Notes under the pieces: generated by a model
What the model was told of the DNA's origin: nothing
The model's input: only the letters and a program-made list of their open reading frames with translations
Database searches by the model: none
DNA from: Dillenia suffruticosa
Taxonomy: Eukaryota; Streptophyta; Magnoliopsida; Dilleniales; Dilleniaceae
Direction: 5' to 3'
Length of the DNA stretch: 64,000 nt
NCBI GenBank assembly: GCA_033439265.1
Contig: JAVTVX010000010.1
Coordinates: forward strand, 2,232,001-2,296,000
Shown here: positions 1 through 12,289 of the stretch, one piece after another
Layout: each line of letters begins with the position of its first letter
How positions within the stretch are numbered: position 1 is the stretch's first letter
Made by a program: the position numbers and the translations under genes

Positions 1-137
1 TAAATCCTTATATTTTAGAAAATAAATTTCTAATTAAGAATTCTTGATTTTCTCTTAACAAAATCCTTATATTTTAGAAAACAAATATTTTCATAATTCC
101 TAAATTAGGAAAACAAGTTGACACGTATTTTTTCATA
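1..137 (-). repeat. Partial 3' LTR of the copia element
   Basis: This stretch aligns with 4897-5033 without large gaps and stops at the same terminal TGAAAAAATA motif (read on the minus strand). The first bases are TATGAA here against TGTGAA in the other LTR. The remainder of the LTR lies left of the window. Confidence 0.85.
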
Positions 138-147
138 TTTCCCCTCA
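138..147 (-). other. Polypurine tract (plus-strand primer) of the copia element
   Basis: On the minus strand the bases GAGGGGAAA directly precede the 3' LTR. That is the expected position and composition of a retrotransposon polypurine tract. Confidence 0.75.
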
Positions 148-437
148 AGTTGGTAAATAGATGTCATTCATTCCTGATTTGAAAGTAATGTCTTGAAATT
201 TAACATTATTTAGTCCTTTTATGAGAACATTTGCCAATTGACTTCTCGTGGGAACATAGGGTATGCAAATGAGTCCACTTTCCAAGTTCTCCTTAATGAA
301 GTGCATGTCTATCCAATATGTTTCGTTCGATCATATTATACAGGATTATGTGCAATATTAATTGTTGATTTATTATCATAGTAGAGTTTCATTTATCCAC
401 TCCATGTAATCTTCAATTCTCCCAATATAATCTTCAG

Positions 438-3400
438 TCATAACAACACACGAACACCTTGTGTCATTGCTTTGAATTTTGCTTCTGCACTTGACCGAGC
501 GACAACATTTTGTTTCTTACTCTGCCATGTCACTAGATTTCCATCAAGAAATGTGCAATAGCCGGAGGTTGAGCTTCGATCCATAGAGGACTCTGCATAG
601 TCTGTATCTGTATAGGTTTCAAGAATAAGCTCAAAATTCTTTTTGTACAATATTCCTTTCCCTGAATTAGCTTTCAAGTAATGAAGGACCATATAGGCAG
701 CTTATAAGTGAACTTCTTTAGGATCATGCATGAATTGACTAATGACACTCATAGAGTATGCAATGTCCGGTTGGGTGTGAGAAAGATATATCAATTTACC
801 AACTAATCTTTGGTACTTCTCCTTGTCTATTGATTGATCTTCAACAGCCTTTCCAAGTTTATGATTCGGCTCTATAGGTGTTCCAACTGGTTTACTCGCA
901 AGCATCCATGTTTCTTTAAGAAGATCAGTAACATACTTCTATTGAGAAATGAAAATCACTTGTTTAGAAAGAGCCATTTCAATTCCTAGAAAATATTCTA
1001 ATCGTTCTAAATTTTTGATCTCAGATTTCTTGATCAAACACTTTTTCAAAACTTGCTTCTCTTTTTCATCATTTCCAATCACAATTATATCATCCATATA
1101 GATTATTAGGATTATAACTCTATCTAAATCTGAGTGTTTGATAAAAAGAGTGTGATCGTCTTGACTTTGTTTATATCCCATAACTACCATTGATCTAGTG
1201 AATCTCCCAAACCAAACTCGGGGTGACTGAGGCTTTCTTCAATTTGCATACCATATTTCCTCCAACTCCTCCAAACCCCAGTAGAATATTTATATATATT
1301 TCCTCTTTCTGGTCACCATGAAAGAAGGCATGTTTTACACCATACTACTGTAAATTCCAGTCATAATTGGCTGCCAATAATAACAAAATTCTCACTGTAT
1401 TCATTTTTACGACTGGAGTAAAAGTTTTTTGGTAATCGACTCCATATGTTTGAGTGTACCATTTTACAACTAACCTTACTCTATAGCGTTTCAATGATCC
1501 ACTTACACCCCACTGTCTTATTTCCTTTTGGTAGATTAACTAACTCCCATATCTCATTTTTCTCCAATGCATCCATCTCGTTTTTCATGACTTTTCTCCA
1601 TTTTTCCTTAGATAATGTCTCAGATACAGTGTTTGAAATAGAAATTTCATTTAGACTTGTAAGAAAGGTTTTATGGGTTGGTGAAAATTTTCATACGACA
1701 CAAAGTAGGACAAGGGGTACAGTGGTCTTTTTGTACACTCTCAGGTTCCTTTCCTCACAGCTATAGATAGATCTTGATTCCTGGTTTCAGTTTCTAGAGG
1801 TTGGTCTCCCTCAAGAGTAGGTTTAGATATAGTTACCTTATTTTCAGGATTCAAGTTAGAGTGTTGGACTTGTTCAAGAGTAAGAATTACACATCGCCGT
1901 CTTGAGTATATGTTTCCTTTCCCAAACCGCACTTGATTAGGATGCAGAGACTCGGAGATGGATTTGGGTTCAAATTGAGAGTTTGTACAGGTGATACAAC
2001 CGATAGAATTGATGATTCTAAATTGGACCGAGGTCGTTTTGGCATAGGTGACACAGCCGGTCGGCGAGATGACAGATCGAGAAAATAAAAGTCATTATCT
2101 TCGATTGTAAATGACTCCCCCTGAAGTTAAGGTTTAGTAAAATATGGTTTCCCTTTTGTAAAGGTGATATCAACTGTGACATAGAGTTTCATTGTGGGTG
2201 AATTGTAGCATTTGTAACCTTTTGTGTGAATGAGTACCCAACAAAAATACATTTGATGGCTCTTGGATCTAATTTCCTCCTATTATGGCTATGGAAATGG
2301 ACAAATGAAGTGCAACCAAAAATTCTATGAGTAAGATTGTTGGTGGTATAAATATAAAGGTAGAATTTTGAGAGTGCTTCCATTGAACTTTTGAGCCCTA
2401 AAACCCGTGAAGAGAGACGATTTATGATGTATGCAGATGTAAAAACTGATTCCCTCTAATATTGTTTCGGTACATTATGATAAAACAACAGTGTTCGGGT
2501 AGTATTTAGGAGATGACCACTCTTTCTCTCAACTAGGCCATTTTGCTGAGATGTATTAGCGCAAAATGTTTCATGAATTATTCATTCCTTTGTGAAAAAA
2601 GGAGACAAAACTTGATTGAAATAATTTTTTGTATTATCTGAGCGAAAACTTTTAATTTTAGTATCAAATTGGTTGTGAATCATGGTATGAAAATTTGAAA
2701 AAACAACACACATTTAATTTGTTTTTTAGAAGAAAAATCCAAGAGACTCTAGTGCAATCATCAATAAAAAAAACAAACCACCGTGAACCCGAAATATTTG
2801 GAATTGTGGAGGGTCCCAAATATCACTATGAATTAAAGGGAAAGGAAAAAAACTCCTTTTATTACTATTGGGAAAAGATACATGAGTGTGTTGGGTATAT
2901 TCGTAAATGCCACAATAAAAGGTTCTAATATCTAATCTCTTGAAAAAAGAAAGAAACATAATTTTTAAAACAGTAAACAAAGGATGCCCTAACGGAAATG
3001 GTGCAACCATATGATATCTTTACTAGACGAAGACGGAAAGGAAGAGGATAAATTTGTTTTGGGAAGGGTCGGCATCTCAAGATAGTAAAATCCATCATTT
3101 TCTTTAGCAAGTCCTATCCTCTTTCCCAACCCCTGTTCCTGAAAAATATAGTAAAAAGAATAAAACGTAACATGGCAGTATAAGTTTCTGATAAGTTTTT
3201 GAATATACACGAGATTAGCAGACAACTTTAGAACATGTAAGATATTTTTTTGGGACAAAGTTAGGGCTTATCTAGATATTTCCTAAATCTGCTACTGTGA
3301 TCGTGATTCCATCTGCAACAGTAATTTTTCTATTGCTTGGACATGGTGTATAGGTGCTAAAATGGTTAGAGACATGTGTCACATGGTCTGTGACCCCTAA

Positions 3401-3560
3401 GTCTAGGATTCATGAATTTCTAAACACTTTATTAAAGACATTTAATCCAAGAGAGTTTGAAACTTTACGTGCTAAGGAGCAATCATTAGTAGCCGATTTT
3501 TCAAGGGTTCCCAACAGATTTTTTAGCTTCTTTATTTTTTTCAGTATTAAAAACTCCATA
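438..3560 (-). pseudogene. Copia pol remnant: protease, integrase, RT, RNase H
   Basis: Read from high to low coordinates. The protease active site lies at 3395-3403, where the usual D-S-G reads D-L-G. Integrase core residues around LIHSDIWDP lie near 2790-2860. The integrase C-terminal segment (RIFGC, KLDPRAIKCIFVGY) is at 2189-2383. A linker lies at 1741-1932. Reverse transcriptase has the YMDDI box at 939-1190 and PDIAYSMSVISQF at 702-905. RNase H is at 438-692, with TDTDYAES, RSSTSGYC and SSAEAKFKAM. The parts lie in different frames separated by stops, so this is a dead pol. Family assignment is firm from domain order and motifs. Confidence 0.9.
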
Positions 3561-3569
3561 ATCTTTTTG

Positions 3570-4460
3570 CTATTCATGTCCCCTCTTTGTGGTCATATGA
3601 GCTTGTCCTAAATTCATTTGTTGCTGTCCCTTTTTGTTTCCCCATTCTCGGCTAGAAGTTGAAGGTTTTGCATATAATTTCCAATAACATTCCTTAGTGT
3701 GTCTTAGCTTTTTACAGTATGTACACCAGAGATTGTCCCAATTAGTATTCTTTGACAATTCAGGCTTCCCATGCTCTGCAATTTATGGTTGTTCCGATGT
3801 TAATCCTTGCCGCTTATCACCAGAAGTTGGAAGCGCTGAGCCATCGATAGTTTGGGGCTCAAGCATGACTCCTCTTCGACTTTCGTCAGTCATAATCAGC
3901 GAAATCATCTCATCTAGAGTTGGTAATTCCTTACCCAAGATTTGAATCCTTACATGATCAAATTTAGGATTCAACCCAACAAGAAAATCATAAATACAAT
4001 CCTTCTCGATGAATCGTTTAATAATTATTGCACAATCAGTGCACTTTAATTCAATCACTCTATAGTGATCTAGTTCCTGCCACCGGTTTTATAAAAAAGT
4101 TGTATATTCTGTCACAGATTTGCTACCATGTTTCATCGGAGCCGTCTTGACCTTGATCTCATAGCTTCATGCTACATCATTAATCTTGGAGTATGTCCGA
4201 TTGAGAGCGTCCCAAATAGCCTTAGCAGTGGAAAGGAACATACATGTATCACTAATTTCGGGTGTCATAGAGTTCCACAACCAAGACATGACCATTGAAT
4301 CTTCCTTATCCCATGCATCAAAGCTTTCATCTCCTTCCTTCGACCTTGTCGCAAGTAAATGGCTTAGTTTTCCCTTTCCTTTCAAAAAAATTTGGACCAA
4401 TTGAGACCATTTCAAGTAGTTTTTTCCATTAAGATGATATGTTGGTTGAATGTTCTGCAA
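3570..4460 (-). pseudogene. Copia gag remnant (UBN2/retrotran_gag type with damaged zinc knuckle)
   Basis: Positions 4167-4460 encode a typical plant copia gag start: YHLNGKNYLKWSQLV, then DAWDKEDSMVMSWLWNSM and TAKAIWDALNRTYSK. The gag core continues in a shifted frame at 3783-4058 (YDFLVGLNPKFDHVRIQILG, then ESRRGVMLEP). A zinc knuckle follows at 3570-3758 and reads CTYCKKLRHTKECYWKL. The last zinc-binding Cys expected just before WKL is Tyr, so the CCHC knuckle is probably broken. Frames are interrupted by stops and shifts between these blocks. Confidence 0.88.
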
Positions 4461-4718
4461 GTCGCCAGTTGATGGTTGGAAATACTACTGGTCGCCAGAT
4501 GACTATTGAATCTGCACTTGTTCAGACGATGACATGGCTACCTCTAACATCCTTCAATGGTCGGCTATGAAAGCCACGAAATAGGGGATAGTTAAGTTTA
4601 AGAAAAAAAAATGACAAATAATTACCAAGGATGACTGCAATTAAGACAAGTCACAAATAAGAAAATTGGCTATGAACGCTAGAAAAAACCAAGAATTTCC
4701 CAAGAAAATAAGTCTTAC

Positions 4719-4731
4719 GGCTCTGATACCA
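4719..4731 (-). other. Primer-binding site for initiator tRNA-Met
   Basis: On the minus strand TGGTATCAGAGCC follows the 5' LTR directly. This is the standard plant copia primer-binding site, complementary to the 3' end of tRNA-iMet, and it fixes the element's orientation. Confidence 0.93.
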
Positions 4732-5033
4732 TGTGACAAATTAGAGGAGAAAACCTGTTTTTTTTATTATTCTTTCTATAAATTGTACAAAAGTTTCTAA
4801 TAGATTATATATACAGAATTCTTTATAGAAAAAAAAAATAGCAACTATCCTGATTTTATATATCCTTTAATCAAGAATTCTTGATTTTCTCTCAACCAAA
4901 TCTCTATATTTTAGAAAACATATCTCTAATCAAGAATTTTTTATTTTCTCTCAACCAAATTTCTATATTTTAGAAAACAAATATTTTCATAATTCATAAA
5001 TTAAGAAAACATATTGGTACATATTTTTTCACA
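4732..5033 (-). repeat. 5' LTR of the copia element
   Basis: A 302-bp LTR bounded by TGTGA and TCACA and abutting the primer-binding site. It contains an internal near-duplication of about 55 bp (around 4871-4980), each unit holding AATCAAGAATT and CTATATTTTAGAAAACA, which the partner LTR also shows in part. Confidence 0.88.
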
Positions 5034-6110
5034 ACAAGCACCACCAGGTTCATTGATATCGGAAAAGAGATGGCATTAAAAATACACTCAGATTAAGTTC
5101 ATTCATGTACTCCCACTAAAAACAAGAGAGGATGATGAATGTTAATACATATCCGAAAAGTCATATTAATGTCTACCACATTATTCTAACATAAGTCTAA
5201 AATGCATTAATATTTTGCCCCCCATATAACAATATATTTCTATGTTCAAATGTCAAATATTATAACATTTCGCCGCCCATTATAATATTTATAATAAGTA
5301 TTTTGTGAGCTAAATTATAATTCTTTTGATTGTGCATTAATCATTGTTATTGTGATCAGTTTAATTCAAAATCCAGATCGAAGCGGCGGTGAAAATACTT
5401 AATATATTTTTATTCAAAAAATGTAAAATATGATAATATATAGAGTATCTCTTTTTAATAATAAAAATATTTATTGAACACTTGTTAAATAAATAGCCTT
5501 CTTAATAATTACTTGAATTAATTTCATAATGCGAGTCTTTATTTATTTATTTATTTTGTATTCACAAATTATTATCCAAAATAGAAAATTGGGCCTTCAA
5601 CTTTGATCCTCGATCCCAAATTCAACCAAAAATAGAAACCTAGTTGGTTGTACGACGACTGAACAAAAATGTCCCTGAGGGGCCTAACCGATATATTTAC
5701 CATTTGTTGCAAGGTTACATACCTTTAGTGATGAAGGCCGCAAAATGTTTGGGGTTTAGCCATGTGTATGTTATTGGTGGTTGAAGAGATTGCAAAAATA
5801 TAATATTCAAATTAAAATACATCTAAACTTATACCCAAATATATATATTCTTTTCATATATGTTAAGACTGACAAAATTGTAAACTTAAATATAAGAATA
5901 CAACATTTCTATTTTCATCAAAATCCTAAAAAGCTTACACAACATGTGTTACAACTTTACACACAGTACAACGATTTAAACAAAAAAGAAAAAAGAAAAA
6001 AAGCCAACACACACACACTCTCACAAAATTGCTCCTTAAAGAATTGAGAATTGTTAGTGAATTTCCATAGCTCCTTGCTACGGCTTAGTCCAAATTGAAC
6101 CATCTTCAGC
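5034..6110. other. AT-rich intergenic stretch and 3' flank of the LPAT locus
   Basis: No gene is visible. The only open frame (5781-6047, plus) is lysine/asparagine-rich, low in complexity and has no recognisable domain. Confidence 0.6.
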
Positions 6111-9100
6111 TCATTTCTGAATAAGACTCTCCTTTAATGGCTCCTTTGGGAGTATGTATGGTGGGGTAGAGTGCTCGGATTGGGAAGATACAATCAAAAT
6201 GTGCAACAGAATTGTGACAAGAACCACAAGTCCTACAATGAACGCAATGCCTTCCCATGTAGCCAGGATTGAAGTCCATTTGAAGAATTCATACATGGCA
6301 TAACTTAAAAGGCATGTCCAAAACATGACAACCTATTAAAATCGAATAAATATATTAGACTTCAGACATTGCAGAATAAATTGGATCCACGTGATAGGAG
6401 CATTTGAGGGAACAGTGTCTTACAAATAAAGACTGCTTGGGTCGACCCATGTCCAGCAATTCGTCTCCAACAAATGTCTCCTTTGTGTTATACCTTTCCA
6501 ATACAGCATCCTGGTATAAATCACAAAAAAAAAAAAAAAAAAAAAAACGCAATAAAGATAAATAAATTTGAAAGAGGTTGATTGAGAATTGAGGATGCCA
6601 CATGTCTTTTTACCCAACGATCAATACCAACGTTTTCCTACTGAGATTGATGAAGAGTATATAGAAAATGGCATCATGCATTGAAAGAGGAATATGTTAA
6701 CATTTATTTACTGTTTGTATACCTTGGTGACAAACGTGTCTCTACACCACTGCGCAATGCCATCGGGAGTTTCTGGCAGTTCGCTCATCAAATGTCGTCT
6801 AACTTGTACATCTACCGGTGGTGGTTAGGCATACATCCATTTGCCTTAGTTCTGTTGAAAGATTACTTATGTGATATAAAAAATTGAAAGTTCGTTGGCA
6901 TCAAGCATGCAGCACCATGGGAATCAGAATCAAACAAACAAATAGAAGATCGGTGAGTTTCGTTTGGCTTACCACAAAAGATTGTCCCTTGAGTATTCTT
7001 AACATGGTAGGTTTCGGCTGATTCTTGGGGACACCCAGTGTACAGTCATAAATAGCTGGGACATATGAGCGCATGGTTCTTACTGCTGCAACAAAACCCT
7101 GAAAGCAACATCTGATGGGGTTACAAAGTATAAGACTTCTGGATCAAACAGACTGAGAGAGTTTATATAGTCTATTTGCTAAGGGTGGAACAGACAAGCT
7201 TGTGGCATCTTGAGTAGTATTGCTTTATCTACACAGAAATTAGAGAGCAACATTTTCTAATGAGACACAAATCAGGAATTTTACCGACTTAAATCACCAA
7301 CGCCTCTGGAAGTTTTTAAGCTAATGGAAAATGAAACGCTTATACTTCAAATCATAAAACTCTCCCTCGTGTGAGGCTATCTTCATAACTTATCAGAGGA
7401 TTGCATAACATGTCAAATGTTATATAAGATTAGAAGCCTATGAAGTTTTGAACTAGGATCTCCCACTCTAATGCTATGTCAAACAGCCAATTTCTCCAAA
7501 AGTTCATGTTGATGGAGAAAGTCCTATTCAATATAACTAGCTCTGTAAATTTCTAGCAGTGGAGACTAACCTTTGTGCGAGGAATCAAAACATTCCTTGG
7601 AGTAGGCAACCCATCCAAAGCAGCATACTCCTGAGCAGCAAGAAGCTTGGCTTCTGTAAACCTGGTTCCCTCCACAAAAAGAGCCAACCAAAATGGCCGT
7701 GGAAAATCCTTTAGTCGTTCCATGCCCGACGGCAACATGAAAAGACAGTGATGTTACATAAAAAGGTAGTTACTGATTGGGGAATCACAAGAAGACAGTA
7801 CCTTCAAAGTAGTTTCATCTTTGGCCCAGCTTCTCTCCAAAAAGACATACTCAGAAAACCACATTGACCAGCCAATAATCTGCACAAATACAATTTATCT
7901 AATCAGGATGATGATGACAATGACAATTTCAATGATTCATCTTTGCTAGATAAGATATATCAAAACCTAGTAGCTTATTGGGTTCTGATTATAATCTAAA
8001 TAAGAAATGCTTCAGATAACATACTTGTAGAGTTTATCACTCACTCAATTTATTACCTAACCTCATGTTGATTTGAAAACAAGTCGCTTGAATACATGAC
8101 AAGGTAATTTTAGCCTAATCTAATATCCTGCATGCTGATGTCACCTAAGACATTAACTCTCTCATTTGCTTATAATCAACATGTATTAAGTTTCAATTAC
8201 CAAGTAAGCACAACCTTCCTACCCACCAAAAAAGGGAATACACTGCTGCAAATACACAATGGCTTCTAATTTTATATCCACCAATGTTGCATATTTGAAC
8301 TTAGATGGGTAGGTTATGTAGGCTACAGATGTCCATAGGCCTTGCAGTGCCCCCATATATTCCTGCATTTGTGACAAATATATCTAGAGCTAAACACTGA
8401 TTTTCTCATGACCAGAAGGGAAAAAAAAAGAAGAAACACTCTCATTTCCTCATGACCAGCATCCTCATGGCTAGCACATTGTGTGTCGGTTCTATGTTGG
8501 TGGAAAAGAAGTACTGGCTTAGTGGAAAGATCAATACGTACCGAGACAGCTTAGTGGTCACAAGCCCCCTCCCCCAAACCCGAGATCCGGAGTTCAAGTT
8601 TCGTGTAAACCACAAAAAAAAAAAAAAAGATCAATACTTACCGGAAGGAACATTGCAGATTTCTTCATGATAGCAAGTGCACTACCAAGGCAATTTGCAC
8701 GCTATGCATATCAATACAAAACATGTAAGTAACAAAAACAGAGAGTTTTTGGTATTTTTTACATAATTGGTGCAATGTGTAATGCTTTCTCTGCAGAAAA
8801 TAGATGGGAAAATTTTCAGAAACATTTTCAGCTACTACACACACACACTCATATGATGATACAAATTAAGCTTGAAAATCTCAAGAGAAAAAGAATATTA
8901 ACCTGAGCAAGGACCCATCCAACAAGCCAATCAATATCGCTTCTGTGGTTGCAAAGAACTAGTGTATGTTCTTTGCCAGAAATTTTCCAAAGAAAAACAA
9001 GGTCCTGTTAGGGATCTTCAAAGGAAGAATAACAGAATACAAGAAAAGCAGGTACTTTGACTCACCCACTGACTCAGACGTGAATCCATATAGAGTTGAA

Positions 9101-10053
9101 TCTAAAGACAATCCAACAATCATCAGTAGATTAAATTAAATGAAAAAATGTGCATGTAATAGCATTTGGCACGTCAAGCTTCAGTCTTCTATACTACATA
9201 AAAAAACTTTGACTTTTTCTTTTCCTAGTAAAGTAAGATTCCCATTGGTGCATTTAAGCATGTAAGTTACTCCCAAGAACAAGCAATGGGCAAAATCTCC
9301 AAAGCACATGACAAACGGGATGCAACTTTAAGTAAGAATGAATATATTTTCTTCTGTTCCCTCATTTTGACAAAACTATGACACTTAACATCCTTTTCTT
9401 TTTCACACAAATAATAAGTAAATCATGATTAGATCAAGGTTAGAGCATTGGGTTCCTAGTGCTCTTCTAAGCATACAATCCCATTCCATTGCTCCCACAC
9501 AAAAAAGTCATAAAATAAAATTCAAAATTAGAAGCACCCAAATAAAGCACTACCAAAATTGGAAGGTTTCAAATTGAAGGCAGCAAATACCTTAACGCCA
9601 GCCCACCAATCTACAAGCCATATAAGCTCCAACCACAACAACTCTGCCACTACTTTGTTAATCCTTCAGCATGTATTCTTTGATATCGGACGGACAAGAA
9701 TGAACACAATTGCCTGCAACAAAAATCATGCATTTTCAACAATTTGTGACAAATGAAATATTGATTGCTTTAGCTCAATATCCTTTTTTTTTTTTTTTTT
9801 GCCTTGGAATTTTCCCTTTTAAATACCTTATGCAACAAGAAATTAAATAAATGTCACAGAAAATTGGAAAAAGTGAGACAATAATCAAACAAAATAAGAA
9901 GATAAATCATGAGAGAGAGAGAGAGGGAGCATTCTATTGATTTGAATATGGTAGAAAGAGAAAAGGGAAATGTACCTGAAGGAGATTGACAATGAGACCG
10001 GAGAGAAGGAAGAGAAGTCCCACCGGAACAATTACAATAGCTGCCACCGCCAT
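6111..10053 (-). pseudogene. LPAT: LPAT2/LPAT3-type 1-acyl-sn-glycerol-3-phosphate acyltransferase, probable pseudogene
   Basis: The family acylates lysophosphatidic acid to phosphatidic acid at the ER. Exons that I could place: 9976-10053, 9591-9713, 9066-9101, 8903-9004, 8642-8701, 7802-7879, 7571-7729, 6973-7098, 6723-6815, 6424-6510, 6111-6332. Together they give about 387 codons, close to the usual plant length. The catalytic NHRSDID (HX4D) is in the fourth and LFVEGTRFT in the seventh; C-terminal membrane helices and the SQSE-STP tail are recognisable. Lesions: an in-frame TGA at 9666-9668, where the family has Arg after S-K-N-T-Y; acceptor CG instead of AG at 7730-7731 and at 6816-6817; and an odd split third exon, where IQLYMDS runs into RLSQW and a short GT..AG intron replaces the conserved E-T-F block. 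The second broken acceptor has no in-frame substitute. Otherwise codons are well conserved, so decay is recent, or the assembly contains errors. Confidence 0.85.
8544..8627 (+). mobile_element. tRNA-derived SINE with poly(A) tail and target duplication
   Basis: The insert has a box-A-like TAGTGGTCACAAG and a box-B-like GGAGTTCAAGTTTC and ends in about 15 A. It is flanked by direct repeats: AAAGATCAATACGTACCG at 8526-8543 and AAAGATCAATACTTACCG at 8626-8643, with one mismatch. The right copy contains the splice donor of the LPAT exon at 8642-8701, so the SINE sits immediately inside that intron. Confidence 0.75.
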
Positions 10054-10061
10054 TTGTCTAT

Positions 10062-10066
<5 letters not shown>

Positions 10067-10103
<37 letters not shown>
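10067..10103 (+). repeat. (GA)n tract in the 5' leader of the LPAT locus
   Basis: An uninterrupted GA dinucleotide run, read as CT in the LPAT transcript direction, about 13 bp upstream of its ATG. Confidence 0.9.

Positions 10104-12289
<2,186 letters not shown>

Larger units (their letters stand above)
1..5033 (-). mobile_element. Ty1/copia LTR retrotransposon, degenerate, 3' LTR cut by window edge
   Basis: The element runs right to left. In that direction it shows a 5' LTR, a primer-binding site, gag, protease, integrase, reverse transcriptase and RNase H fragments, a polypurine tract and the start of the 3' LTR. Integrase before RT is the copia order. The LTR ends carry TGTGA/TCACA inverted repeats. 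Coding frames are broken by many stops and shifts, and by eye the two LTR copies differ at about 21 of 137 aligned positions, so the insertion is old and cannot encode working proteins. The five bases after the 5' LTR (5034-5038, ACAAG) would be one copy of the target duplication; the other lies outside the window. Confidence 0.93.

Noticed and set aside
5781-6047. 88-codon plus-strand ORF beside LPAT
   Set aside because: Low-complexity Lys/Asn/Thr composition from AT-rich DNA and no family resemblance.
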